Shown here: positions 8,496 to 16,607 of the stretch, piece by piece
How positions within the stretch are numbered: position 1 is the first letter of the stretch
How the letters are laid out: each line of letters begins with the position of its first letter
Origin: Chloroflexota bacterium
GTDB lineage: Bacteria; Chloroflexota; Anaerolineae; Aggregatilineales; Phototrophicaceae
Direction of reading: 5' to 3'
Length of the DNA stretch: 64,000 bases
NCBI GenBank assembly: GCA_016223085.1
Contig: JACRPS010000003.1
Coordinates: forward strand, 62,001 to 126,000
Notes under the pieces: model-generated
What the model was told of the DNA's origin: nothing
Databases searched by the model: none
The model's input: the letters and a program-made list of their open reading frames with translations, nothing else
Translations under genes and position numbers: made by a program

Positions 8496-9620
8496 TTATG
8501 CCGCCTCCTCACGCGCGCCCTGGTAAAACACCCAGGCGGATGATGAACGGAAGATGAGCGCCGTCAGCGCCAGGATGATGAGCAGCATCACCCAGGCCAT
8601 CGCCGAAGCCATGCCCATATTACGGAAGTTAAACGCTTCCTGGTAAATCTGCCAGTTGAGGAACGTGCCGACCGCCTCCGACGTGGGGATGAAAGCCGCC
8701 ACCTCGAAGATTTGCAGCGCCGCAATTGTGGACGTGACCAGATTGTAAAACAGCGATGGGCTGAGCATGGGAATCGTGACATGGCGGAACTTCGCCCACG
8801 CGCCCGCGCCGTCAATCGCGGCAGCTTCGTACAGTTCCTGCGGGATGCCTTTTAAACCGGCCAGCAGGATTACCGAATTGGCACCGAACACCCCCCACAG
8901 ACCGATGATGATGAAGGCCGTCATGGCGTACGAGGGGTCAGTGAACCAGCGCGGCGTTTCGATGTTCATCACCTGGTACAGCGGCGCAAACAGCGTGTTG
9001 ATAATGCCGGTCTGGGAGAACATCCAGCGCCACAGCAGCGCCATCGCCACCGCCGGCAGCACGGCGGGCAGGTAAAACAGCACGCGCCAGAAGCTAAGGC
9101 CACGCACTTTCTGGTTGAGCAGCAGCGCCACTCCCAGCGCCCCTAGCAGGCCAAGCGGGACGTTGAGCAGCGCATACGGCAGGTTCAGCCGCATGGCGCG
9201 CCAGAAGCCATCTTCCTTCGCGCCCAGCACCAGACCACCGTCGCCCACCTCGACCCGGATGATTTCTTCGTACCGGCGCGGCAGCACGTCCGAACTGCGC
9301 TGGCCGCGTGAGTCGAGCGAAGCCAGATGCAGGCTGAACAACTCCTGATAGTTCTGCGTCCCCACCCATTCCGGCGCTTTAAACAGATTGTATTCGGTGA
9401 AACTCAGGTATAAGGACGCGCCAATCGCAAACACATTAAATATCAAAAAGCCGATCACCCAGGGCATCACCAGCGCGCGCCCGGTGGCGGCTTCGCGCTT
9501 CACGCCGAAGGCAATCTGCACGCGGTAAACCACGAACATAATCAGGCCAACGCCGATTGCCACCAGCACGTAGCGAACGAGTGTCGGCCAGTACGATTGG
9601 AGTGCGCCGGGGTCCGTCAT
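8496..9620 (-). CDS. Carbohydrate ABC transporter permease, MalF/UgpA type
   Basis: Inner-membrane permease of 374 aa. It is longer than the usual 290-320 because of an extra N-terminal membrane span (about residues 15-35) and an enlarged first extracytoplasmic loop (about 85-140, containing RRYEEIIRVEVGDGG). The EAA loop YEAAAIDGAGAWAKFRHVTI is present. It pairs with the MalG-type permease downstream and the binding protein upstream to form the importer core. An intergenic region of 349 bases rich in repeats separates it from the binding-protein gene, so mRNA levels of the two parts may differ. Confidence 0.9.
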   Translation of the reverse strand: MTDPGALQSYWPTLVRYVLVAIGVGLIMFVVYRVQIAFGVKREAATGRALVMPWVIGFLIFNVFAIGASLYLSFTEYNLFKAPEWVGTQNYQELFSLHLASLDSRGQRSSDVLPRRYEEIIRVEVGDGGLVLGAKEDGFWRAMRLNLPYALLNVPLGLLGALGVALLLNQKVRGLSFWRVLFYLPAVLPAVAMALLWRWMFSQTGIINTLFAPLYQVMNIETPRWFTDPSYAMTAFIIIGLWGVFGANSVILLAGLKGIPQELYEAAAIDGAGAWAKFRHVTIPMLSPSLFYNLVTSTIAALQIFEVAAFIPTSEAVGTFLNWQIYQEAFNFRNMGMASAMAWVMLLIILALTALIFRSSSAWVFYQGAREEAA

Positions 9621-9655
9621 GGGTCGCTCCCATCGTCAAACAGGGACGGTCTGTG

Positions 9656-9676
9656 GGGGCGAGGCAGCCTCGCCCC
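9656..9676. repeat. Palindrome GGGGCGAGGC/GCCTCGCCCC
   Basis: Perfect 10-bp arms with a one-base centre. Member of the main palindrome family. Confidence 0.85.
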
Positions 9677-9687
9677 ATGCGTACCAG

Positions 9688-9768
9688 GTTAGAACCTATC
9701 CGTAAACCGCATTTATCCGTCGGTAGGGGCACGGCATGCCGTGCCCTACGAGGAATTATGGATAAAGC
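9688..9768. repeat. Extended MITE-like copy with TATCCGTAA/TTATGGATA ends
   Basis: About 80 bases around the palindrome at 9723 align with 63402-63490: TTAGAA, CTGTAAACC-like, TTTATC, GTCGG, the palindrome, then TTATGGATA. The outer segments TATCCGTAA and TTATGGATA are near-inverted repeats of each other. Confidence 0.6.
9723..9749. repeat. Palindrome GTAGGGGCACGGCAT...
   Basis: Near-perfect palindrome with one C missing in the right arm. Member of the main family; the core is the same as at 62102 and 63443. Confidence 0.9.
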
Positions 9769-9793
9769 GATTTTTTGACCTCTCCCCTGCCCC

Positions 9794-9858
9794 CTCCCCG
9801 AATTTGGGGAGGCGCGTCCGGCGTCTGCTCCCCTCTCCCCTGAATTCGGGGGAGAGGG
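9794..9858. repeat. CCCTCTCCCC-type hairpin pair
   Basis: Hairpin 1 is CTCCCC/GGGGAG (9794-9811). Hairpin 2 is a longer stem of CCCTCTCCCC with GGGGAGAGGG (9831-9858), followed after 20 bases by GGGGTGAGGGCG. The same type of hairpin with a GGGTGAGG tail occurs at 36456-36482 inside a coding region. Confidence 0.8.
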
Positions 9859-9924
9859 CGACTCGAATGGGGACGAACGTCCCCTGAGAGAAGGGGGTGA
9901 GGGCGTCACGTCAACTGCTGTATA

Positions 9925-9946
9925 GGGGCGCACGGCGGTACGCCCC
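9925..9946. repeat. Palindrome GGGGCG/CGCCCC
   Basis: Six-bp perfect arms with a 10-base centre. A short, degenerate member of the main palindrome family. Confidence 0.75.
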
Positions 9947-9969
9947 AACGAAGGTTTTACCGATAGCCC

Positions 9970-11241
9970 TTATTCCGGCAGCGTATCTTCCAGTTCAGGC
10001 CGGACTTCGGCGGCCAGTTCCGCCGGGCTAAGGTCGGTTTCGTTGTTCATCAGCGGCCCCCAGAACTCGCTCCAGAACACGCTGTCAAACTCGGCATAGT
10101 TGCCGAAGATCGGCAGCGCCCGCATGTTTTTGGCGGCTTCCAGGATCGCCTCGGCGCTGGCTTCCTTACGGGGTTCGGCAGACACCAGATGTTCAACCGT
10201 CGCCTGCGAAATGCGCGGCGAAACGATCTTCCAGTTATGGATGCCCTCGGTGATTTGCACCAGCGCGTCGCACACCAGTTCCGGGTTTTCCTGCGCCAGC
10301 GGCGAACTGGCGTTAATCACCGTGCTGGCGTTCCAGGCGAAGGTCGTGTTATCGCCCGTTTCGGGGTGCGCCGGGACCGGAATCACACCCACGTCCAGCC
10401 CTTCCACGCGGTCGAGATCATCCGCCGCGCCGCCCATGAACATGGCAATCTTGCCGGCTTTGAACATCTCGCCAAAACCCTGTTCGGCGATCACCTCGCG
10501 GCTGGGCGACATTTCCGGGTTGTAGGCCGTGCTCAGGAAAAACTCGAAACCTTCCAGAAATTCCGGCGAGTCAATCGGCGCTTCGGTGAAGTCTTCATTA
10601 ATCAGGTCGCCACCTGCCTGCCAAATGAAGATGTAGGGCGGCGGCCAGCCGTTGTTGGTGAAGCCCCACTGGTCGGTGTTGCCGTCGCCGTCGGTATCCA
10701 GCGTCAGCGCCTTGGCCTTCTCCACGAAGTCGTCCCATGTCCAGCCGGGCTGCGGATATTCCACGCCCGCCGCGTCGAACAGCCCCTTGTTGTAATACAG
10801 CACGACCGGCTGGGCGATCCACGGCAGACCGTAGGTGCCGCCGTCAAACTGGTTGACGGCCAGGATGCCGGGGTAGTAGTCGCTCAGGTCGCCCGCCGAA
10901 CCGGGTTCGGCATCGGCCAGGCAGTCGGTCAGGTCCATAAAGACGCCTTCCGCCGCCAGCGCCATGTTGTTCTGGTCCATCCAGTACATATCCGCGCCGG
11001 TGCCGGGGGCCGCCAACTGCGTTTTTACCGTCGTGTAGTAGTCGGCGGGGATCGGCGTGTGAACAACCTGGAACTCGGTGTTATTGGCGTTGATCTCGTC
11101 CAGAATTTCCTGGAATTCGGCGGCTTCATCCACGCCTGCCCAGGTCGAAATCGTGATGGTGGGCGGCTCCTGCGCCAGCGTAGGCACGGCGGCGATCAGG
11201 AGTAGTAAAACAGCCACAGCAGCAAACAAACGGCCTTTCAT
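9970..11241 (-). CDS. Sugar ABC transporter substrate-binding protein
   Basis: Extracytoplasmic solute-binding protein of 423 aa, family 1 (MalE/UgpB-like). It has an N-terminal Sec signal peptide ([18 protein letters not shown]) with likely cleavage after PTLA at residue 23. No lipobox Cys is present, so anchoring is unclear. Aromatic-rich segments ([32 protein letters not shown]-like region) are typical of sugar binders. AAGGAGG precedes the ATG at ideal spacing. A LacI operator-like site lies in its promoter region (11282-11299). It is the first gene of the importer series (binding protein, MalF, MalG, secreted glycosidase). Confidence 0.9.
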   Translation of the reverse strand: MKGRLFAAVAVLLLLIAAVPTLAQEPPTITISTWAGVDEAAEFQEILDEINANNTEFQVVHTPIPADYYTTVKTQLAAPGTGADMYWMDQNNMALAAEGVFMDLTDCLADAEPGSAGDLSDYYPGILAVNQFDGGTYGLPWIAQPVVLYYNKGLFDAAGVEYPQPGWTWDDFVEKAKALTLDTDGDGNTDQWGFTNNGWPPPYIFIWQAGGDLINEDFTEAPIDSPEFLEGFEFFLSTAYNPEMSPSREVIAEQGFGEMFKAGKIAMFMGGAADDLDRVEGLDVGVIPVPAHPETGDNTTFAWNASTVINASSPLAQENPELVCDALVQITEGIHNWKIVSPRISQATVEHLVSAEPRKEASAEAILEAAKNMRALPIFGNYAEFDSVFWSEFWGPLMNNETDLSPAELAAEVRPELEDTLPE

Positions 11242-11255
11242 CTGCTTTCCTCCTT

Positions 11256-11305
11256 AAGACGTGCGGTAAGCACTATGCCTTCAGTTAAGCGATTACTGGC
11301 AACGA
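11256..11305 (-). promoter_or_regulatory. Candidate promoter of the sugar-binding-protein gene
   Basis: On the minus strand TTGCCA is followed after about 19 bases by CATAGT, upstream of the binding-protein ATG. The spacing is longer than ideal. The operator-like site at 11282-11299 lies between the two hexamers, where a LacI repressor would block transcription. Confidence 0.35.
11282..11299. promoter_or_regulatory. Candidate LacI-family operator, second copy
   Basis: The core TTAAGCGATTAC matches the strong operator core GTAAGCGTTTAC (12396-12407) at 10 of 12 positions and has the same CG centre. The flanking bases do not match. It lies upstream of the binding-protein gene, as expected if the LacI regulator controls the importer. 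Confidence 0.45.
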
Positions 11306-11333
11306 ATGGCAGCGTTACCCTCCTTTCTACGGT

Positions 11334-12365
11334 TCAGATGGCACGGCCATCCCGGCATGGGCCGGTGGACCGGCGTTCAATCAACTGGACGGAAACCACA
11401 ACTTCGACCGGATGAGTATCCGGCTCGTTGAGGAGCGATAACAGGCGACGCACCGCTTCCTGCCCGACCTGCCGCTTGGGCACGCTGATGGTGGTCAGCG
11501 GCGGGTTGTTCAGCGCCGCCCAGTCAATATCGTCAAACCCCACCACCGACAGATCATCCGGCACGACGCGCCCCTGGGCCTGTGCCGCCCGAATCGCGCC
11601 AATCGCCATCGAGTCATTCACAGCGCACACGGCAGTTAAATCGGGCTGCTGTTCGATCAGGCGGTGATAGGCGCTCTCACCGGAGTCAATCGTCGTGCGG
11701 CCAGCGTGGACGATGCACACAGGGACGCCCGCCTCGGCCAGTGCGCGCCGGTAGCCTCGTACCCGCCGGGCGTTACTGTACCAGTCCTGCGGGCCGGAGA
11801 TAATGCCGATGCGTCGGTGGCCGGCTTCGATCAGGTGCCGCGCCGCCAGATACCCCCCCTGTTCATCGTCGGTGTTTACACTGTCAATTCGGGCATGGTC
11901 GAGCTTGTTATCCACCAGCACAATCGGCATCCCGGTCTGGCGCATGGCGATAATGAAGTCATTCGGGATGTCCGGACCGGCCAGAATCATGCCGTCCACC
12001 CGCCGTTCGCGGACGAAGCGGAAGTCCTGCGGTGTTGAGAGGATGCTGTCGGTCAGCGTGCCGATGGCAACGTGATAATCGCTCTGCGCCGATACCTGTT
12101 CCACACCATGCAGGATTTCGCCGTAAAACGGATCCGTTTTGGTGGATAGGTTGGGCTTCTGGCGGACAAAAAAGCCGAGCGTGAAGGTCTGCGAGGTTGC
12201 CAGTCCGCGCGCGGTGACACTGGGAGTGTAGTTCAGTTCCCGCGCCCGCTGGAGAATTCGCTCGCGGAGTTCTTTACCCACGCCGGGGCGATCATTGAGC
12301 GCGCGCGACACCGATGCGCTGGAGATATTTAAATCACTGGCGATTTGCTCAATAATCGAAGGCAT
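11334..12365 (-). CDS. LacI family transcriptional regulator
   Basis: Sugar-responsive repressor of 343 aa. The N-terminal helix-turn-helix is IIEQIASDLNISSASVSRAL (residues 4-23) with the hinge helix near 50, followed by a periplasmic-binding-protein-like ligand domain (GFFVRQKPN onwards). The open frame extends 25 codons further upstream, but that extension runs through the operator, so the ATG at 12365, placed just before the HTH, is chosen. It is transcribed from a divergent promoter region with an operator over its start site (autoregulation). The importer genes follow 92 bases downstream, and a weaker copy of the operator precedes them. Confidence 0.92.
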   Translation of the reverse strand: MPSIIEQIASDLNISSASVSRALNDRPGVGKELRERILQRARELNYTPSVTARGLATSQTFTLGFFVRQKPNLSTKTDPFYGEILHGVEQVSAQSDYHVAIGTLTDSILSTPQDFRFVRERRVDGMILAGPDIPNDFIIAMRQTGMPIVLVDNKLDHARIDSVNTDDEQGGYLAARHLIEAGHRRIGIISGPQDWYSNARRVRGYRRALAEAGVPVCIVHAGRTTIDSGESAYHRLIEQQPDLTAVCAVNDSMAIGAIRAAQAQGRVVPDDLSVVGFDDIDWAALNNPPLTTISVPKRQVGQEAVRRLLSLLNEPDTHPVEVVVSVQLIERRSTGPCRDGRAI

Positions 12366-12392
12366 GTAAAATAATCTCAGTAACGCATAGCG

Positions 12393-12410
12393 AACGTAAG
12401 CGTTTACGTT
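12393..12410. promoter_or_regulatory. LacI-family operator, 18 bp
   Basis: Inverted repeat AACGTAAGC / GTTTACGTT with CG at the centre and a single mismatch in 9-bp arms. This is the form typical of LacI/GalR operators. It lies immediately downstream of the minus-strand -10 box, across the likely start site of the regulator gene, and upstream of the divergent gene at 12477. Confidence 0.8.
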
Positions 12411-12440
12411 AAAATAACGTGAAACGGCTGCCGTTGTCAA
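12411..12440 (-). promoter_or_regulatory. Sigma70-type promoter of the LacI regulator gene
   Basis: On the minus strand TTGACA (12440-12435), an 18-base spacer, then TATTTT (12416-12411), directly followed by the operator. The plus strand reads TTGTCA over the same bases (12434-12439), which may serve as the -35 of the divergent gene with TACAAA at 12459-12464 (19-base spacing, weaker). Confidence 0.65.
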
Positions 12441-12476
12441 GCCATTTTAGGTAAAAGGTACAAAAAGAGTGTTGGA

Positions 12477-14531
12477 ATGACGTTTTTATCCGCTACCGAC
12501 AATCTGCGACTACAGCTTTTGCAGGCTGTGAGCGGCGCCGGTTTCTCGACCGAACTGCGCCGCGCCGGCGGCTGGCAGCCGGTTTCCCCTACCCTCAGCC
12601 GCCCGCTTGACACTTTGCCGCCTGCGGCCATCCTGCCCGACGGCCTGGCGGGCAGCGCGCCGGGGCTGCGCTGGCGAACGACCATCACACCGCAGGCTGG
12701 CGGTTTCTGGCTGGAAACAGTGTTGGAAGCCGAACGTGAGGTGACATTCAGTCCGGCCATGATTCTCTGGCTGGGCGCGCTCGACAATCTGGACGACCGG
12801 CAGGCGCACACCTGGCGGCAGACCATCCTGCGCGCGCCGACGACCAACCAGCAGGGACTCGGCGGCAACGACCTGCCCGCCGCTTACGTTTATGACCATG
12901 CCACGCGCACCGAAACCATCTGCTACTTCCCGCCGGATGCCTTCGCCTGGGCGCCGCACCGCTTTTACGATTTCAGCATCCGGGAAGTGCTGGTCTACCG
13001 CCCTGAAGGTCGCTATGGTCTCGGCCTCGTTCCCAACACCCCCACCGTAGATTTCACCTTCCCTGCCGGCACGCACCGTTTTTGCTGGTGGTTTATGCAA
13101 AGCCCCCGCCCTACCGTGCCGACTCCCTGGGAAGCGCAGCGCGCGCTGGTGGAAGCGGTCGCGCCGCTGCTGGACGACCAGCCGCGTCCCATGCCGGACG
13201 CGCTGCCCTGGCACGACATGGCCGTGCGGGCGCTGCATGATCTGAACCACGATGCCTGCTGGGTGACTGCCGGCGGCGTGGACGGCCTGCGCGCCTACGT
13301 GCGTGGCAGTTCGGCGGTCGGACGTGACGCAGCGCCGGGCTTCGAGTTGATGACGCAGTTGGATGTGCTGTGGCCGCTGCTGCTGTGGCGGCAGGCCACC
13401 GGCGCGCCGGATACTGGCCGCATCGCTGAACGGCTGCACCGTACGCTGGCCGGTTTTGCGCGTCCCGAACTGGATTTTGTCGCCAACAACTTCCCGCCGA
13501 AGCCGGGCGACAGCTTCATGGATACGTGGTACTTCCTCGAAAACGCGCTCATCAAGCTGCCCTGGGTCGCCTACCTGACCGGCGACGACAGCCTGAAAAC
13601 CATGTTCTTCAGTGCCCTGCGCGGCGCGGCTCAACTGGCGCGCCACACCGGCTACCTGTTCCCCCTGTTTGCCGACGCTGCCGGCTGGCAGCCGCGCGGT
13701 AGCCTGCTCAACGTCAGCGTGGGTGGTCTGTACGCCGCCGGTTGTGTGCTGGCGCACCAGTTCGACCGCGACCCGGCTTATCTGGCGGAAGCGGCGCGGG
13801 CGCTGCGGGTGCTGCATACCCTGCCGCCGCACCAGTTGACCCACGAGCCGCAGCAGCTTTCTTTTGGGGCGGCAGCAGCGGCTTACCTGGCGCGCGCCGG
13901 TTACGAGCCGCAAACCGACTGGCGCGCCATCGCCGCCGATCTGGTGTATCTGTCGCTGCGCATGGGCTACTGGGCGGCAGACCCCGCCGTACCGTTTTAC
14001 GACCCGCGCGGCATGTTCCAGGCCTGCGCCTCGCTGTGTTATCCGGCCTTCAAGGAGAACGTGGAAACGCTGCTGGTCTGGGCGGAACTGCTGGCCGCAG
14101 GCATCGGCCCGGCGCGGCTCATGGCCGCCTTTGCCAATCTCCAGCGTCGCCACAATTACGCCTTCTTTGACCCGTTCCTGCCGCCGGAACTGCGGCGCGG
14201 GCCATGCGCCTGTGTTCCCTACGAAGATTTGGCAACGGCGGAATTCACCCACACCGCCAAACTGGGCAAGGAACTCTACGGTGCGGGTGAGGTGTTCTGG
14301 AGCGCGCTGCTGTTCGACGCGCTCGGCAGCGTGGACGCGCCGGATGTACTGTGCCTGTCGCTGGACGTGCCCGCGCTGAACCTTAAGCCTGTACCGGTTG
14401 ATCGCCGCCGCTACCTGCTTTACAATCCCGCCGACGCTGCGCAAACCGTTACGCTGCACTCGCCGGCGGGAAGCCAGTCCGTTGCTTTAATGCCGCGCCA
14501 GACACTGGTTGTCACGGTTGAAAAAGGATAG
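12477..14531 (+). CDS. Uncharacterised (alpha/alpha)-barrel-like carbohydrate protein
   Basis: A 684-aa protein that I cannot assign to a named family. The N-terminal third (about 1-230) looks beta-rich. The rest is a helical repeat with recurring Gly/Ala/Trp motifs (GDSFMDTWYFLENALIKLPW at about 342-361, SLLNVSVGGLYAAGCVLAHQ at about 410-429), resembling (alpha/alpha)6 toroids of glycosidases and epimerases. No signal peptide or membrane span is seen, so it is probably cytoplasmic. It is divergent from the LacI regulator, shares its operator region, and precedes a GH130-type enzyme by 6 bases, so a role in degrading or isomerising an imported oligosaccharide is likely. No catalytic residues can be named. 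Confidence 0.7.
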   Translation: MTFLSATDNLRLQLLQAVSGAGFSTELRRAGGWQPVSPTLSRPLDTLPPAAILPDGLAGSAPGLRWRTTITPQAGGFWLETVLEAEREVTFSPAMILWLGALDNLDDRQAHTWRQTILRAPTTNQQGLGGNDLPAAYVYDHATRTETICYFPPDAFAWAPHRFYDFSIREVLVYRPEGRYGLGLVPNTPTVDFTFPAGTHRFCWWFMQSPRPTVPTPWEAQRALVEAVAPLLDDQPRPMPDALPWHDMAVRALHDLNHDACWVTAGGVDGLRAYVRGSSAVGRDAAPGFELMTQLDVLWPLLLWRQATGAPDTGRIAERLHRTLAGFARPELDFVANNFPPKPGDSFMDTWYFLENALIKLPWVAYLTGDDSLKTMFFSALRGAAQLARHTGYLFPLFADAAGWQPRGSLLNVSVGGLYAAGCVLAHQFDRDPAYLAEAARALRVLHTLPPHQLTHEPQQLSFGAAAAAYLARAGYEPQTDWRAIAADLVYLSLRMGYWAADPAVPFYDPRGMFQACASLCYPAFKENVETLLVWAELLAAGIGPARLMAAFANLQRRHNYAFFDPFLPPELRRGPCACVPYEDLATAEFTHTAKLGKELYGAGEVFWSALLFDALGSVDAPDVLCLSLDVPALNLKPVPVDRRRYLLYNPADAAQTVTLHSPAGSQSVALMPRQTLVVTVEKG

Positions 14532-14537
14532 TCAAGC

Positions 14538-15581
14538 ATGTTCACTCGTCATCCTGGTAACCCGCTGCTTCGCCCGCCGGCTGTCAGGCCGTCGCGGACT
14601 GATCTGGAAGTGATCGGCACGTTTAACGCCGGCGCTGCGCTCTACCAGACGGAAACGCTGCTGCTGCTGCGCGTGGCGGAACGCCCGACCAACACGCCGC
14701 CCGGTGAAATCTGGTGCCCGTATTACGAGGCTGGCAGCTTGCAGTTCCACGTTGTCCGGCGCGACGACCCCACTTACGACACCCGCGACAGCCGCTTTGT
14801 CCAGAATGTGCAGACCGGCGATCTGTGGCTGACCAGCATCAGCCATTTACGGCTGGCGCGCAGCCGGGACGGCGTCCAGTTCATGATTGGCGATACCCCC
14901 TGGCTGCTCCCGACAACACCGGAAGAAGCGTTTGGCGTCGAGGATGCCCGCATCACGGCGATGGACGGCGTGTATTACGTCAATTACACGGCCGTCAGCC
15001 AGTACGGTATCGCCACCGCGCTGGTCGCCACACGCGATTTTGTGAATATTGAACGCCTCGGCATCATCTTTCCCCCGGCCAACCGCGATGTCACCCTTTT
15101 TCCCCAGAAGGTGCGCGGCCAGTACGTCAGCTATCACCGGCCCATGCCGGGCATGTTTGGCCGCTATAACATCTGGCTGGCGACCTCGCCCGATCTGGTG
15201 CGCTGGGGCGATCACCGCCGCGTGCTGGAAGCCAGCGCCACCGGCTGGGAATCCGGGCGTGTTGGTGGCGGCGCGCCGCCCATCCTCACCGCGCAGGGCT
15301 GGCTTTCAATCTACCACGCCGCCGACCGTTCCGACCGTTACGCCCTGGGTGCGTTCCTGACACCGGTGGATGAACCGGCGCGTGTTATCGCCCGCAGCCG
15401 GACGCCAATCCTCGCGCCGGAAGCGCCGTATGAAACGCGGGGGTTTTTCCCGAATGTGGTCTTCACCTGCGGCGCGGTGGTGCAGGGCGACACCCTGCGG
15501 CTGTACTACGGCGCGGCGGACGAAACAATCGCCCTGGCGGAAACGTCGCTCTCGGCGCTCCTGTCATCGCTGCTGCCCTGA
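14538..15581 (+). CDS. GH130-type glycoside phosphorylase/hydrolase
   Basis: Second GH130-like five-bladed propeller enzyme of the window, 347 aa. Key blocks are GVEDARIT (E135, D136), then RDVTLFPQKV, then YVSYHRPM near 200, and GGGAPPILTAQGWLSIYHAA. These match the catalytic acid and phosphate/sugar contact regions of the family. It is about 50 residues longer than the minus-strand homologue and clearly divergent from it. It follows the unknown barrel protein by 6 bases and probably acts with it on mannosides in the cytoplasm under LacI control. Phosphorylase versus hydrolase is undecided. Confidence 0.85.
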   Translation: MFTRHPGNPLLRPPAVRPSRTDLEVIGTFNAGAALYQTETLLLLRVAERPTNTPPGEIWCPYYEAGSLQFHVVRRDDPTYDTRDSRFVQNVQTGDLWLTSISHLRLARSRDGVQFMIGDTPWLLPTTPEEAFGVEDARITAMDGVYYVNYTAVSQYGIATALVATRDFVNIERLGIIFPPANRDVTLFPQKVRGQYVSYHRPMPGMFGRYNIWLATSPDLVRWGDHRRVLEASATGWESGRVGGGAPPILTAQGWLSIYHAADRSDRYALGAFLTPVDEPARVIARSRTPILAPEAPYETRGFFPNVVFTCGAVVQGDTLRLYYGAADETIALAETSLSALLSSLLP

Positions 15582-15652
15582 CCGGCTTCCAGCAGGACAA
15601 TCTTTGACCAGAACTGCTCACCGAACCTTCATCCGTCTGGCGCGAACGGCTC

Positions 15653-15681
15653 TTGCTTACGCGGCCAACATGGGTTACATA
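15653..15681 (+). promoter_or_regulatory. Candidate promoter of the DsbA-like selenoprotein gene
   Basis: TTGCTT (15653-15658), a 17-base spacer, then TACATA (15676-15681), about 38 bases upstream of the ATG. The match to consensus is moderate. Confidence 0.4.
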
Positions 15682-15718
15682 TTGTGCTTCGTGACCCACT
15701 CAACCGATTGGCAGGACC

Positions 15719-16432
15719 ATGGAACCAAACACAAGAACGCTTTCCAACCGGCCCCCGCAGCGCAGTCTGCTGATTATTGCCATCATCGTGATAATCGCCG
15801 TGATCGCCGCCGGCGTGGCGATCTTCCTGGTGAGCAACACCCGCACGGTCACACCCGGCAATTACGAAGGGGTCCCTTTCTCGCGCCAGCCCGATGGCGG
15901 TTTTCTGCTGGGCAATCCCGATGCGCGGGTGACGATCATCGAATTTGCCGACTATACCTGACCGGCCTGCCTCTCGTATCTGGAAGATACGGAAAGGTTC
16001 ATTAACACTTACGTCAAAACCGGCAGAGCCAACTTTGAGTTCCGCATTCTCCCCACCGCCGGGCGTGAGCTGACGGCCTTCCTCGGCGAAATGGCCGTCT
16101 GCCTGGACGAGCAGCGTCCCGGCGCGTTCTGGCAGGCCAAGGACGAACTGTTCCAGATGGCTTCCACCGGCAATTACAACGGCGACAGCGGGCGCGAACT
16201 GGCACGCCGGCTGAATCTGGACTACGGTCAGGCGCTGGAATGTGTCCGTTCCAGCAAGCAGGTCGCTACCGATACCGCGCTGGCGAACCGGCTGGGTGTC
16301 AGCGGTACGCCGGCGGTCATGATGCGCCTGAATGATGGCGACCCAACCTGGATTCAGGTGGGCGACCAGCGGCTTGACCGGGGCGGCGTTCCCTACGAAG
16401 TTCTGGCAAGTGTGGTAGACAGCAACTCCTGA
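15719..16432 (+). CDS. DsbA-like thiol-disulfide oxidoreductase with in-frame TGA at the first active-site Cys (probable selenoprotein)
   Basis: Membrane-anchored DsbA/thioredoxin-fold protein, probably 237 aa if TGA at 15959-15961 is read as selenocysteine (residue 81). Residues 16-38 are one hydrophobic anchor, so the catalytic domain faces outside. The text around the TGA is FADYT-(TGA)-PACLSYL, exactly the DsbA active site FADYTCPAC with the first Cys replaced. The frame stays open for a further 156 codons and contains the rest of the fold, including the cis-Pro loop SGTPAVMM. A hairpin at 15975-15991 has SECIS-like geometry. A point mutation or sequencing error (TGC or TGT to TGA) is the alternative. 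No selA, selB, selC or selD gene is in the window. Confidence 0.78.
15959..15997 (+). promoter_or_regulatory. Candidate bacterial SECIS element
   Basis: Immediately after the in-frame TGA, CGTATCT (15975-15981) pairs perfectly with AGATACG (15985-15991) around a three-base loop GGA. The loop starts 20 bases after the TGA and has G in its first two positions. Further pairing (CCT at 15970-15972 with AGG at 15995-15997) can extend the stem across a small internal loop. Spacing, short loop and leading G agree with the general bacterial SECIS pattern. Confidence 0.65.
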
Positions 16433-16442
16433 TCACGATGTT

Positions 16443-16466
16443 GGGGCGAATCACGTGGTTCGCCCC
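16443..16466. repeat. Palindrome GGGGCGAA/TTCGCCCC
   Basis: Eight-bp perfect arms around TCACGTGG, 10 bases after the stop of the DsbA-like gene. Main palindrome family. Confidence 0.9.
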
Positions 16467-16607
16467 CTCTCACCCAAGCCTCATTTGATAACCGCTGCCG
16501 CCTGCGCAAAAATAATTTGTAGTGCTGGCAACAGCGATTGCTGCCTACCAGCAAATGCCCAAAAGAGGCGTGTCAGTTCGCTTCTTGATGAAGCAGAGGA
16601 TATGAAC

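Larger units (their letters stand above)
9621..9969. other. Intergenic region between binding protein and permease genes, repeat-filled
   Basis: No gene is seen in these 349 bases. They hold three main-family palindromes (9656-9676, 9723-9749, 9925-9946), one MITE-like extended copy (about 9688-9768), and two CCCTCTCCCC-type hairpins (9794-9811, 9831-9858). Such structures between a binding-protein gene and its permeases could stabilise or attenuate the transcript. Confidence 0.75.

Noticed and set aside
12510-14459. 649-codon open frame on the minus strand opposite the unknown barrel protein
   Set aside because: Composition is Arg/Gln/His-rich without hydrophobic core pattern. The plus-strand frame has a plausible start, a 6-base link to a GH130 gene and a folded-protein composition.
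15959-16432. Treating the DsbA-like locus as two genes or a simple pseudogene
   Set aside because: The only lesion is TGA at the exact redox Cys, no other stop or frameshift exists, and a SECIS-like hairpin follows. Selenocysteine explains this better, although a sequence error is not excluded.
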